From the NCBI GenBank assembly GCA_949710005.1, contig OX453274.1, positions 13,430,859 to 13,494,858 of the forward strand: a stretch of 64,000 nt of DNA, written 5' to 3'. Each line of letters starts with the position of its first letter. The stretch's first letter is position 1. Under the pieces are notes generated by a model that did no database searches, was not told the DNA's origin, and saw only the letters and a program-made list of their open reading frames with translations. The DNA is from Ricordea florida. Lineage: Eukaryota; Cnidaria; Anthozoa; Corallimorpharia; Ricordeidae. A program made the position numbers and the translations under genes. Below, one piece after another: positions 55,189 through 64,000 of the stretch.

Positions 55189-56647
55189 GGTATCAGCATA
55201 CCCCAAAATTCATCATTTTGAAGAAAAACAGCTTTCGATATTTTCAAATAGGTTTCATTGTAGCCTTTCATTAAAAAAAAATATGGAAAAAGGTTGATTC
55301 TAAACGAAGTTATTAAGGAAAAACGAACCTTTGCATTAATTGTCTCTAATTGATATCTGTCAACAGCCTGTCACAACGAATTAAATTCACATTAAAAATC
55401 ACGTGACTGGAAAGCGACGTGCATGCCGTTATCACAATCACGCAAATTGAAGTTCGAGCGACGAGTTGATTCGAGTGTTTTCGTTGAAATTTACTCGGCG
55501 ATGTCTTCAAAGAAAAAAAGGAAAAGTTCGTGTCCGTTTGCAAGTGCGAAAAATGCGCCGAAATGGAAAAACACTTGACAAAGATTTGGCCGAAGCTCTG
55601 GCCGCAAGCGACAAAGGGTCGTATTTTGAGCAGGAGAAGCTGCTGGCATTAGAAGCAGAACAACAAGAAAAAGAAACCGGAGAAGTTGGTGCCAGCCGAT
55701 CTAAAATCGCTGAGAAGAAGAAAGAAGAGCCTGAAGTAGAAGCAACGGAGTTATGGCAAAAGTTGTCTGGCCGAACAATTGTTTCCTGCAGTGGCCTGCA
55801 GGAAAATCTTATGAAATAACTGTCTTGTCGCATTTGTCAAGCAGATGTGACTTTGCTTGAGAATGCCTCAGCGAGATCTGGACTTGGATCGTCTTGGACC
55901 TTGAGATGCGAGCACCTTGTGACTGCACTGATGACTTGTAACAGATATTTCTCGCCAGAAGCAAAACCCGAGACCGCTTTGTAATTGATGAGTTCTCTTT
56001 GTTAAAGTAAAACGAGCCTTCCCTTCATCGATCAACGCGTAATCATTTTCAAACGTCTTGTGTAACTAATCTAATTACACCGGAAAAACGCCCCAAAGTA
56101 TATTTCGTGCTGTATCTCAAAACCAACCTTTCGAAGAGCAGGGCGCTCATTTTAAGTTCGTTTTCAATGAATTTTCGACGCTTTCCGCTGAAATTCCGCA
56201 AGAACGTTGCCCGATAATCGGGCAACAAAACTCTGTCTGGAAATCTCTATTTTTTACCTCTTTCAAAAGTTATAGCTATTTTAGCAAAGGTAACGGTTCA
56301 TTTTTAAACTCCTAAAGTTCAACTGCCTGTTTAAAAAAAACCAGACAAGTAATCATATTTCCCCGACACAGTCTTTTAGAGGATGGTGTGAAGAACACAT
56401 AGCGATGTACATCGTTTTCTCCCGTTCAATTCCGACCGGAAACGAGCTGGATTTCTGAGTCTCGGTACTTTTGGAAAGCAAACGATCTATTCGCACAACA
56501 TTAACTTTTCCACTTCAAATAAATATATAGTTGTAATTTTCAATTCTTAGACTTTCATAAAATATATACTTTTACTGGAGTTTGCGATAAACGCGGAGCA
56601 GTAAAGCAGCTTCGACGGAAGATGGCCATTTGGGGTACGCTGATACC
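55189..56647. mobile_element. Nested Kolobok-like element with TTAA target duplication
   Basis: 1459 bp. The ends GGTATCAGCATACCCCAAA and the inverted GGTATCAGCGTACCCCAAA differ at one position. Both sides are TTAA (55185-55188, 56648-56651). Copy 2 shows the unfilled site with a single TTAA (about 41106-41115). TTAA duplication fits Kolobok or piggyBac; the GG start and the internal Mutator/Kolobok-type transposase N-terminus favour Kolobok. Truncated coding means it is non-autonomous. Confidence 0.85.
55466..55983 (+). pseudogene. N-terminal part of a Mutator/Kolobok-type transposase
   Basis: 117 codons to an in-frame TAA at 55817-55819; the frame then continues to 55983. The start is basic (KGKVRVRLQVRKMRRNGK), the centre Glu/Lys-rich and helical. 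Then GRTIVSCSGLQENL precedes the stop and CRICQADVTLLENASARSGL follows it, with WTLRCEHL. The pair of C-x2-C/C-x-H groups is the zinc module I associate with the large Mutator-like transposase family common in cnidarians. The catalytic domain is missing. Confidence 0.5.
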
Positions 56648-57058
56648 TTAATGCTGTTTAATTCATTTTTATGATGTCAAATACAAATATTTAATAACAC
56701 CTACAATATACAGTTACAGTTACAGTTATTACCTACAATTTAAAGTTGACCTTTTACATTGGAAAGACTCTTTAAAGGAGAAACTAAAGTTTGTAATGCC
56801 AAAATTTTTACGATCTTTCTTATATACTCATTGCAAGGGTGCTGTATGTAACAGTAAGTCTTTAAAGTTTCCTAAACGCCCTATGCTTTCAATCATGATT
56901 TTCCACACTAACTGTATAGACAAATGACTGCACTAACATTATTGCCACAGATCAGCAAATGATCAGGGAAAGACAAAATTCTTCAAGGTCAGGGAAAAGT
57001 CAGGGAATTTCATTTCGAGTTAGGAAAAGGTTAAGTCTTTGAGAGAAGTCAGGGAAAA

Positions 57059-57268
57059 GTGATACTTAAGAGTTCTAATTTATCTATTGGCAATTCAGCT
57101 ATGGTTTGGTGTAATCAAGAATGTGACATGAAATGTGTTGGATTGATAGAATTAAATGACAAGCTGATTTTGGATTTCCTAGAAAATCAATCCTTTCTCC
57201 ATGACTTTGTTACCTTAATGAACTATCAATCCATATGCACTGTATGTGACTTTCTGACAGCATATTAA
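57059..57268 (+). other. Short frame conserved between Helitron-like copies
   Basis: 69 codons (SSNLSIGNSAMVWCNQECDM and FVTLMNYQSICTVCDFLTAY). The minus-strand copy at 40545-40760 keeps the same frame with about 80 percent identity by eye and Cys positions intact. It could be a captured host exon piece or a chance frame in a conserved 3' region. Confidence 0.35.
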
Positions 57269-57786
57269 ATTAATGGGTGGAGAGGTTGGCTGTGAGTTGA
57301 GGTTGGAGGCCATTACCAGGACTAATTGTGAGTTTTCTTATTTAGTTGGTAAGGGAAATTTTACATTTGTCAGCAAAAAGTCATGGAATTTCAAGATCCA
57401 TGACTGGATTATAAGCATAAAAGAAGAAATGGTATTGTTCAGAGTTGAGTAATTTTTACCACCTCTGATACAAACCCTATACAGAAGAAAACTGTATTGC
57501 TTGTAGTAAATGCTTTTTCCCAGATTAGGACATACACCCCCACCCCATGACAGTATATTATGTTAAACATAAAAAATAATATCAATACCAGCAATAATAA
57601 TAGTAATAATAATAATAATAATAATAGTGATAATAATTACAAGAAATGAGAAAGTACAAAAAGTGTCAATGATATAATTATAAATAAATACATAAATTTT
57701 GTTTTATCCGTCATAGGAAAAATAAGTTCGCTAAAAAGTTCTTTAAAAACTAGTTTAGCGAGGTTTTGCGGGAGTCGTATTTCTAG

Positions 57787-58817
57787 TTATTATTAGTAGC
57801 CAAGGTCGTTTCGTACCCAGGTCAGTTGACTTATACCCAATCAAATTTGTCGATTCGCACACGTGCTATTAATAATTCGCCAAAGAGTTCTTGCAACGAA
57901 CAAAGTGCTGTACGTTTTACTTTACGTGCATTTAGTTTGTTCTTTACTGAACGCTCCGCTACGAAACCAGCTTCTCTCAGAGTAAGTATACAAGATTTAA
58001 AAGGAAAGACCAAGTCCTCTTCCTAGGAAGTTAGACCCAAGTGCACAGAATACGCCTAGTTCTTTTTTCCCTTCGCTACTATCTTTTTATGATAGGAGTA
58101 CATGTATAAGATTATAACAACTAATGTTAAACTTGTTTCGTTATTTTATTTAGTTTGAAATTTTCAAGGAAACGAGTTGGAATCAAGTACAAAACGACTT
58201 AGACTGAGTCCAAATTGTCCAAAGTAGGCTACGAATCGACTGGATTGCCCAAGATCTGGATACTAATTCCTTGAACTAAGTGGAACGTAGGGGTGCAATG
58301 GTCTTTCTTACATGTTTGTGAAGAGAGGTTTTCTTGGACTGACTTATAACTCTCTCAATTAAATTTCCTTCATCTTTTGAGTCAGCCGAACTGAATAACC
58401 GCGATTACTGTAATTCCTACTTTGCAATATTATTCAGCGGTCGGGCTACGGTAAACTTATCACAACATTCATCAATACCCTTAAATCATAAAGCGACGTG
58501 CGCAATCCTTGCGTAATTGAGATGACGATTGACACAAGGCATTGTGAGATGAATCTTAGGCTTGCTATCAGTTTCAAAGCAAAAAATTGGGGTTATTAAA
58601 CGAGTTTAAAAAAAAATAACGAACGTAAGATGAAATTAACCTCAGAAATCAAAGCCAAGTGAATGTCTCCTTTATTCCTATTCCAAACTTTCTAGATATT
58701 TGGCTTGAGTGCGGCAAAGTGAGTAAAGCACTTATAATATTGGTTTTCATAACTACAATTTGACTCTCAACAGAGAGGGACCTCTGATCAAAGACAGAGT
58801 TTCGCTCTTTAGATCAT
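57787..58817. other. Non-coding stretch, nothing recognised
   Basis: No gene is supported. A phrase at 58697-58725 (GCAAAGTGAGTAAAGCACTTAT) recurs at about 60413-60435 with one change and may be part of a dispersed repeat that includes a splice-donor-like GTGAGT. Confidence 0.4.
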
Positions 58818-59400
58818 TAGTGTTGCTCCAGGTGAAGGAAACAGACCTTTAGTGGTATTTATAGACAAAGAATCTGAATGCGTATCATTTCCTACAATTA
58901 CTGTTAACAAACCAGAGCTGATAACAAGGAAGAACAACATCTGTGCATTACAGTGCAGTATGCAAATGACCAAGATGGAAGAGTTGCTCAGTCAGTACCT
59001 AACATCTTGTACAAAAAATTGCAAATTCATCAAATTCGTACGACTTTAAGTATTTCTTTAAGAAAGTGTAACATCAAGGGGAAGAAATATACCACTGATG
59101 ACCTAAAATCAAATGATAATGTAAATAAACTAATTCAACTTGATGAAGGATTGAGAGTCTTCGGGATTTTAAGATCATCACTAATATACTTTGCAAAAAT
59201 GCAAGAAAGACTTGTTTGGTATGGATCGTCAGCTGGGCAATCCTACATGGTCTTGTTCATTATCAGCTTCAGAATCAAGGCGGATATTTCTGTTGAAAAC
59301 ATTGAATAGACTTGTAGACAACAAAAACTATAATGATGATAATATTGACAATGTCATGGCAACAAAAGTCACACCTTATTCAGAAGGACCCTGCTACATG
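58818..59400 (+). pseudogene. Helitron replicase N-terminal fragment, second copy
   Basis: Frames read VAPGEGNRPLVVFIDKESEC-like sequence with VSFPTITV, then DGRVAQSVPNILYKKLQIHQ, LRKCNIKGKKYTTDDLKSND and VNKLIQLDEGLRVFGILR (about 58950-59180). Finally KCKKDLFGMDRQLGNPTWSC lies in a shifted frame (59190-59255), ending with RRIFLLKTLNRLVDNKNY. These are the successive conserved blocks of the Helitron protein upstream of its HUH nuclease. Same family region as 5776-6640. Two or more frameshifts; no helicase downstream. Confidence 0.82.
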
Positions 59401-59409
59401 TGTTAGAAA

Positions 59410-60502
59410 CCTTGAACACACAGACAGTGAGCAGCAGGATACCAGAACTACATTTGGTTTCGGCTCCATTTAATCCCTTACGTTAAGTTATCAATTTTTT
59501 TTAACAACTGTATGCTTGCCACCTGCCTTATAACTGATGCCTAATGTAGTCAAATGATTGGCGTCATGTACTCACTGTATGTTTATTTCGAAAAGCTACT
59601 CAGCTCCCTTGTCACCTTTATGTTGTGATTATAGATTATTAAAATTATCTTCAAAGTTCATTAAATCACAGCTATGAAAAAACACTTCTCTGCTTTTAAA
59701 ATTATTTCTTTTTTCTCTATTTTGTAAACGTATCCACGAGTTCACCATAGTCCTACTTTGATTGCTAATTGTGGCCTTCCCGTTTCAGTGTCAACAAATT
59801 TTGTCCCTTATTTTAATACTCTATTTATTCTGTTGGGGTCCTAAAAAAATCGTTGGAATGGACAGCTTATTCTCCAGTGTTCAAATCATAAATGATATGC
59901 AACTATTCTAATTATCCAACTACATCAAATACTGTACAAATAACGTGCGAAACGAGTACAAATATCCTGCAATAGATATTTGTATAGTTAGTTATTTGTA
60001 TAGTAGGAAACCTGTTTGACCAGTTTGCCACGATGACTATAAAACCTAAGTTGGTGAAGAAAAATAAATAGAAGTTATTTTAGAAACATTTGATAACTTT
60101 AATTAATTTTATCAACGATAATGAATAAATTTGGCCCGAATTCACTTCATTAAAAGACGAAGCCGTGTTTCTGGCACTTACAACAGAACGCAATTTAACG
60201 CTGAGATACGCGAATTCATCGTGAAAAACAAAAAAATAACATGACAAAACCAGGACTAACTAAACGTCGTACGAAAATAATGTCGTTAGAAGAACAAGTG
60301 AACACTCCAGATGTTTCCCAATTTTCGGGAAAAAAAGAATATGAAATCCATCGACAGTTACTCGGCAGTTTCGGAGAATCAACGAGAAATGACGTCCTTT
60401 GCTGGGGTGAAAGCAAAGTGAGTGAAGCACTTATTTAACTGACTATCCTATATTTCGCATGTCACAATGAAAGAGCAGATATAAGTAATAACCTCCCTTG
60501 CA
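59410..60502. other. Non-coding stretch, nothing recognised
   Basis: AT-rich. A 65-codon plus frame at 60241-60438 (MTKPGLTKRRTKIMSLEEQV) has no recognised content and ends near a GTGAGT. Confidence 0.4.
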
Positions 60503-60507
60503 TTATC

Positions 60508-60540
60508 TGTCGAGTTATTTGGGCTTACAATAGTCTTCAG
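60508..60540 (-). repeat. Remnant of the gypsy 3' LTR
   Basis: 33 bp identical to the inner end of the 5' LTR (62677-62709 on plus). Confidence 0.9.
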
Positions 60541-61560
60541 GATCTGCCTCAATTCCGCTGAAGCTTATGACGTGTCCAAGGAACTTGACTCTGTCTGTGC
60601 TGAACTGGCATTTTTTCTAGGTTGTGTCACACCATCTTCAACCAGACGCTTGAATACTGCTTCTAACCTCTGATCATGTTCAGTCTCGTCTTTGCCATGG
60701 ACTAAAACGTCATCTATGTTGCACTCCACGCCCTCTAATCCCTGGAGGATCTTACTCATACTCTTCTGGAACTTCTCAGAGCCAGAACTGATACCAAAGG
60801 GCAACACATTGAAACAGAAACGGCCCCATGGAGTGATAAATGTTGTCAGTGGTCTTGATTCCCACGCTAGCTTTATCTGCCAGAATCCTGAGTTCGCGTC
60901 AATTTTAGAGAACACTCTAGAACCTGCCAATCTTCCGAGAGTTGTGTCTACTGCTGGAAGAGGATGGTTCTCCCTCTTGACATACTCATTCAGCTTGCTC
61001 AGGTCGACTCAGACCCTGACCTTGCCATTGCTCTTGGGGGTCACCACCATGGGAGCGCACCAATCGGTGGGTTGGTCCACTCTGGATATCACTCCTGTCT
61101 CCAACATCCTGTCTAACTCTTCTTTAGTTTTCTGATACAAAGGGAAGGGTACTTTCCTTGGAACTGACACTTGGAAAGGTTTAGCATCTTCTTTGAGTGT
61201 GGTACGATAACTGTCCTTCATAACACCTAGTCCTTTGAACAACTTGGGGTACTTGTCTGCTTCTTTACTCTTGTATTCATCACTGCTTAGGCTGTCAAGT
61301 CTGCTTATCAGCTTTAGAATTTCAGCTGGCTTTCTTCCTAGCAAAGGTCGTTCCAAATCTTCTATTACATACACTTGCTCCTCTGCAATCTTATCTTGCA
61401 CTTGCAACTTTGCTGTAAAAGTTCCTAGACAGTTCAGTTTCTATTTACACGGACCCATGAGTAACCTAGTGGTCCTGCTAAGTGATGGAACTTGTTGCAA
61501 ACTGTGATATAGGCTGGGTGGAATTACTGTTTCATCCGCACCGGTATCCAATTTAAATTA
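60541..61560 (-). pseudogene. pol: Gypsy protease and reverse transcriptase (truncated)
   Basis: At 61560-61520 KLDTGADETVIP is the retroviral-type protease site (DTG). Then MQVQDKIAEEQVYVIEDLER and KAEL-type linker, EELDRMLETGVISRVDQPTD and WCAPMVVTPKSNGKVRV (61407-61009), the start of the reverse transcriptase. A TGA and a frameshift follow, then VFSKIDANSGFWQI, NVLPFGISSGSEKFQ and CNIDDVLVHGKDETEHDQRL, where IDD is the catalytic pair. It ends in the thumb at the deletion point. Typical Ty3/gypsy order. Confidence 0.88.
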
Positions 61561-62614
61561 TGCTTGCAGTTTATTTAATGAAACTTTAACTTTCCATGAA
61601 TCTCCTGTACTTCCTTGGGCAGCAGATAATTCAGTGAGTTCACCTAGGAAGAACTCTCCTTCTTCTTGTCTCCCAGGAAAATTCACTTCACCCACTCTCT
61701 TGTCTGATTGAGATCTGCAGGCCTTTGCCCAATGTCCTACTTTGGAGCACTTGTTACATTTTGATTCTCTGGCTGGGCATAGTCTCTTTGGGTGTAGTTG
61801 ACCCATGCACCTTGAACATTGTGCTTCAGGAGTCTTCCCACTTTTAGACTTGGGTGGCTTCTTTTTCTTCTTCACATCATCTTTAGAATCTTTTCCCTTT
61901 TCTTTGGACAAACGGTCAACATGAGCTGCTGTTGGGTCCGATTTAGTTTCCTGTAGGAACGTTTGCTGCTTTTTAACTGTCTCCGACTGCCTGGGTTTTG
62001 TAATTGCTTTCTCTAAAGTCAGCTTGGAATCCAGTTGCAGTTGTTCAGAGAGCTTCTTGTCTTTTATCCCTACCACGATTCTATCACGGATGAGATCGTC
62101 TCTTAGTGTTCCAAATTCGCAGTATTCAGCAAGACAATACAAATCTGTTATGAAATTATCCACAGACTCGCCATCTCGTTGACATCTCAGGTTAAACTTG
62201 AAATATTACGTTTCTCTTTACCACAAAATGAGCTTCAAACTTGCCTTTCACCACGTTGTACTGCTTTGCTTCTTCAGTTGTCAGGCCGAATGACATTACG
62301 ATGTCGTCAGCTTTTTCGCCCATCGAATAAATCAAAGTATTCACTTGGGTCTCGCCGTCCTTTTGTTCAAGTCCATTCGCTTTTCGAAATCGTTCGAAAC
62401 GCTTGATTCAACGGGACCATTCTTCGGGTTTGAAGTTGAACTTTTCAGGTGGTGGAACTTGGTAACTCACCATGGGTAGCTGTTGAATCATGGGTTGTGG
62501 TACAGCTGCGGCAACTTGTGGTTGTGCGGCGTGAGCGCCAGCTTCGTTCGGCTCTTCAACTACTTGAAGTTGCTCAGCTTGAATTCTGGCCTCGTGTGCA
62601 CCTTGGTCTGCCAC
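61558..62614 (-). pseudogene. gag: Gypsy gag with zinc knuckles
   Basis: ATG 62614 gives a Gln/Ala/Pro-rich N-terminus ending PPPEKFNFKPEEWSR, then (shifted frames, 62400-62163) the capsid-like helices. The long frame 62163-61558 has MDNFITDLYCLAEYCEF, RDRIVVGIKDKKLSEQL, a lysine-rich linker and two Cys/His modules (CSRCMGQLHPKRLC and CNKCSKVGHWAKAC), the second a CCHC knuckle. It runs into the protease region. Frame breaks near 62405 and 62165. Confidence 0.85.
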
Positions 62615-62676
62615 ATTTCCGTTTGGTTTGATTTTTCTTCAGTCTAGAGGCTATTGGAAACTTCCCGCTGCCACCA

Positions 62677-62809
62677 TGTCGAGTTATTTGGGCTTACAAT
62701 AGTCTTCAGTGAACAACACGTGTTTACTTCAAGACGCCATCTTTAAATAACCAACATGCATCTCGCACTTAACCAACTTGAACAATATTTTATGTAAGCT
62801 AACACAACA
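62677..62809 (-). repeat. Gypsy 5' LTR
   Basis: 133 bp with TG...CA ends on the minus strand. It lies 160 bp upstream of the third Ig exon, inside the intron. Confidence 0.88.
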
Positions 62810-62968
62810 TTATCCAGTAGAGCTTATAACTTTTACCACGCTGTTCAGATTTTACAGTTTTTTGGCATTAGAAACTCCACATTTTTCCCTTGTCTCGCAC
62901 TCTTAGCATTTTGAATCTGACTTGGTCACAACATCTTTTATCAACTTGTCATCTTATTGATTCAACAG

Positions 62969-63235
62969 ACCCAGCCACAGTGATATGTTACTCTCCTAAT
63001 AATACCAAGTCATGGATTGGTCACACGGTGAAGTTAAAGTGCGTATCAGATGGCGTTCCTACACCAACAGTCACGTGGTTCAAACCTGATGGAAATGAAT
63101 TACACAGAGTCACAGCTATAGAAAACACAGTGGATGTGAACATGGTGGGAAATGAAGATTTTGGTGACTATAAATGCATTGCTGATAATGGCCTCTCTCC
63201 TGCTGATACTGTTACAGTCACTGTACAGCAGATAA
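62969..63235 (+). CDS. Host exon: I-set immunoglobulin domain
   Basis: Acceptor TTCAACAG|AC, donor ATAA|GTAAGT, 267 bp (89 codons), phase 1-1. The product has VKLKCVSDGVPTPTVTWFKP and NEDFGDYKCIADNGLSPADT: both cysteines, Trp and D-Y-x-C are present, so it is a complete I-set domain with the A' and G strands. Together with 48456-48710 it points to an Ig-repeat protein (adhesion molecule or receptor). Exon spacing of about 14 kb is large but explained by transposons. Confidence 0.88.
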
Positions 63236-64000
63236 GTAAGTTTTATATTTCTAGAAATTATGGCAATGTTTGGACCATAAAAAGGTTAGTGAAGATTTAG
63301 CAGTGGAAACGAGTTAGTACTCAACTCCCTCTAAACCCTCGTAAAAAATATAATTATTTGCCTGACACTGCCGGTGGATAAGATGGGCCAAATCCTGCAC
63401 AGCTTTTTTGCTTACATTGAAGCATTCATTGATCAAGTGTAATTTCGGAATGGCTGGATATTGGTTTCCATTTGTAAAGTAAAACCACTAAGCAAGAACT
63501 CATCCAATACCTTACCATCTTGAACTCATGTATCCGGTATCCGCCTCCACTGAAATTGCAATGGTGCCAACACCTAGTGTCAATGTCCAGGGTAAAACGT
63601 AGATAAGACACTTTGAACAGAATCGTGAGAATTCTCGACTGTTTTTTTTTGTTGTCCAAGTTGTCGTTTGGTTACGTATGTGTCCTGGTTAGGGAAGCAT
63701 TTTATTACCTTTTTTACTTTGTTTAACGTCATTTGCAACACTGAGAAGCAGCCGTTTTCTAGACGTAAGAATCGTGATTGGTCGAATTTATCATATTGTC
63801 AATGAGGATGGAATTAGTTGTTTTGAAAAGAAAAGAAGATATATGCAACAGAAAACGATGCTTGCAAAGAATAAGAAGACCACGCACCATTTGATTTGAT
63901 TTTATTCTAATATGATTTGATTTGATTTTTTTTGTGCTTTACATTGTCCCCAACTAGTACGTCAGTGCTCGATAAAGTTGACCCTAAAATAAAGTTCATT
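63236..64000. other. Intronic stretch, nothing recognised
   Basis: AT-rich, no exon or repeat arm identified; a TTTGATTTGAT repeat near 63890-63930. Confidence 0.45.

Larger units (their letters stand above)
53757..57786 (+). mobile_element. Helitron-like repeat, copy 1 (with nested TTAA element)
   Basis: 4030 bp. Starts TCCTCGCGAAGCGAGG (hairpin) after a T and ends GGAGTCGTATTTCTAG before a T. The 5' third encodes a basic protein followed by units such as KRLRTENEEERLQRLE, the kind of Arg/Glu repeat found ahead of Helitron replicases in cnidarians. No HUH or helicase domain is present, so it is non-autonomous. Copies 2-4 (40039-45472) share the ends. A TTAA-flanked element is inserted at 55189-56647. 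Confidence 0.65.
60508..62809 (-). mobile_element. Ty3/gypsy retrotransposon with large internal deletion
   Basis: Minus strand: 5' LTR 62809-62677 (133 bp, TGTTGTG...TCGACA), tRNA-primer site TGGTGGCAGCGGGAAG immediately inside (62676-62661), then gag, protease and reverse transcriptase. It stops in the thumb at 60541, where the last 33 bp of the LTR (60540-60508) are joined. A TTATC duplication flanks the element (60503-60507, 62810-62814). RNase H, integrase and most of the 3' LTR were deleted after insertion. Confidence 0.92.

Noticed and set aside
53757..57786. Classic Helitron insertion between A and T
   Set aside because: The base before the TC start is T in both complete copies, so the A-T rule is not met; a Helitron2-like T-T site fits better.
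60508..62709. The 33-bp match at 60508 and 62677 as a simple direct repeat
   Set aside because: Position next to the primer site, CA end and the TTATC duplication show that these are LTR ends.
1..64000. tRNA, rRNA genes and CRISPR arrays
   Set aside because: No cloverleaf, rRNA signature or regularly spaced direct repeat was seen by eye; a tRNA scan was not possible.

Overview
The window is nuclear DNA of an animal, most likely an anthozoan cnidarian (coral or sea anemone). I infer this from the mobile elements (Polinton, BEL/Pao, EN+ Penelope with hammerhead ribozymes, Helitron-type repeats, CR1- and L1/Tx1-type LINEs), the very low density of host exons and the AT-rich intergenic DNA. I see no rRNA, tRNA or CRISPR array. 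The only convincing host coding pieces are three plus-strand exons, each encoding about one immunoglobulin domain (22297-22610, 48456-48710, 62969-63235). The last two are phase 1-1 exons, as in Ig-superfamily receptors and adhesion proteins. They could belong to one large gene whose introns are packed with transposons.

Layout. 0.3-11.8 kb: LINE fragments on both strands, a palindromic MITE, a Helitron replicase fragment, and a degraded minus-strand virus-like element (A32/FtsK-type ATPase, capsid-like protein and unrecognised genes). 11.8-22.3 kb: a decayed Polinton with inverted terminal repeats, type-B DNA polymerase fused in frame to the tail of the integrase, two paralogous capsid-associated proteins, a basic core protein, major capsid protein, adenain-type protease, packaging ATPase and small genes including a GRF zinc-finger protein that reads into the terminal repeat. 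It ends about 30 bp before the first Ig exon. 23.0-32.7 kb: a 2.6-kb element with about 650-bp inverted arms and short exon-like units, one arm of which is split by a 7.1-kb BEL/Pao retrotransposon flanked by a TTTAG duplication. 32.7-37.6 kb: an AT-rich, tightly packed minus-strand cluster of unrecognised genes, one of which reads as the N-terminal domain of translation factor eIF5/eIF2-beta. This is the most unusual part of the window. 40.0-45.5 kb: inverted copies of a Helitron-like repeat, one interrupted by a palindromic pair of hammerhead ribozymes. 45.5-47.9 kb: a nearly complete Penelope retroelement. 49.7-53.7 kb: a MITE and LINE fragments. 53.8-57.8 kb: another Helitron-like copy with a nested TTAA-flanked Kolobok-like element. 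58.8-59.4 kb: a second Helitron replicase fragment. 60.5-62.8 kb: a Ty3/gypsy element with a large internal deletion and an intact TTATC duplication.

Every mobile or viral coding region carries frameshifts or stops, so I read them as relics. I had no search tools: family calls rest on motifs, gene order and direct repeat comparison by eye, and coordinates of repeat edges are good to about 10 bp.
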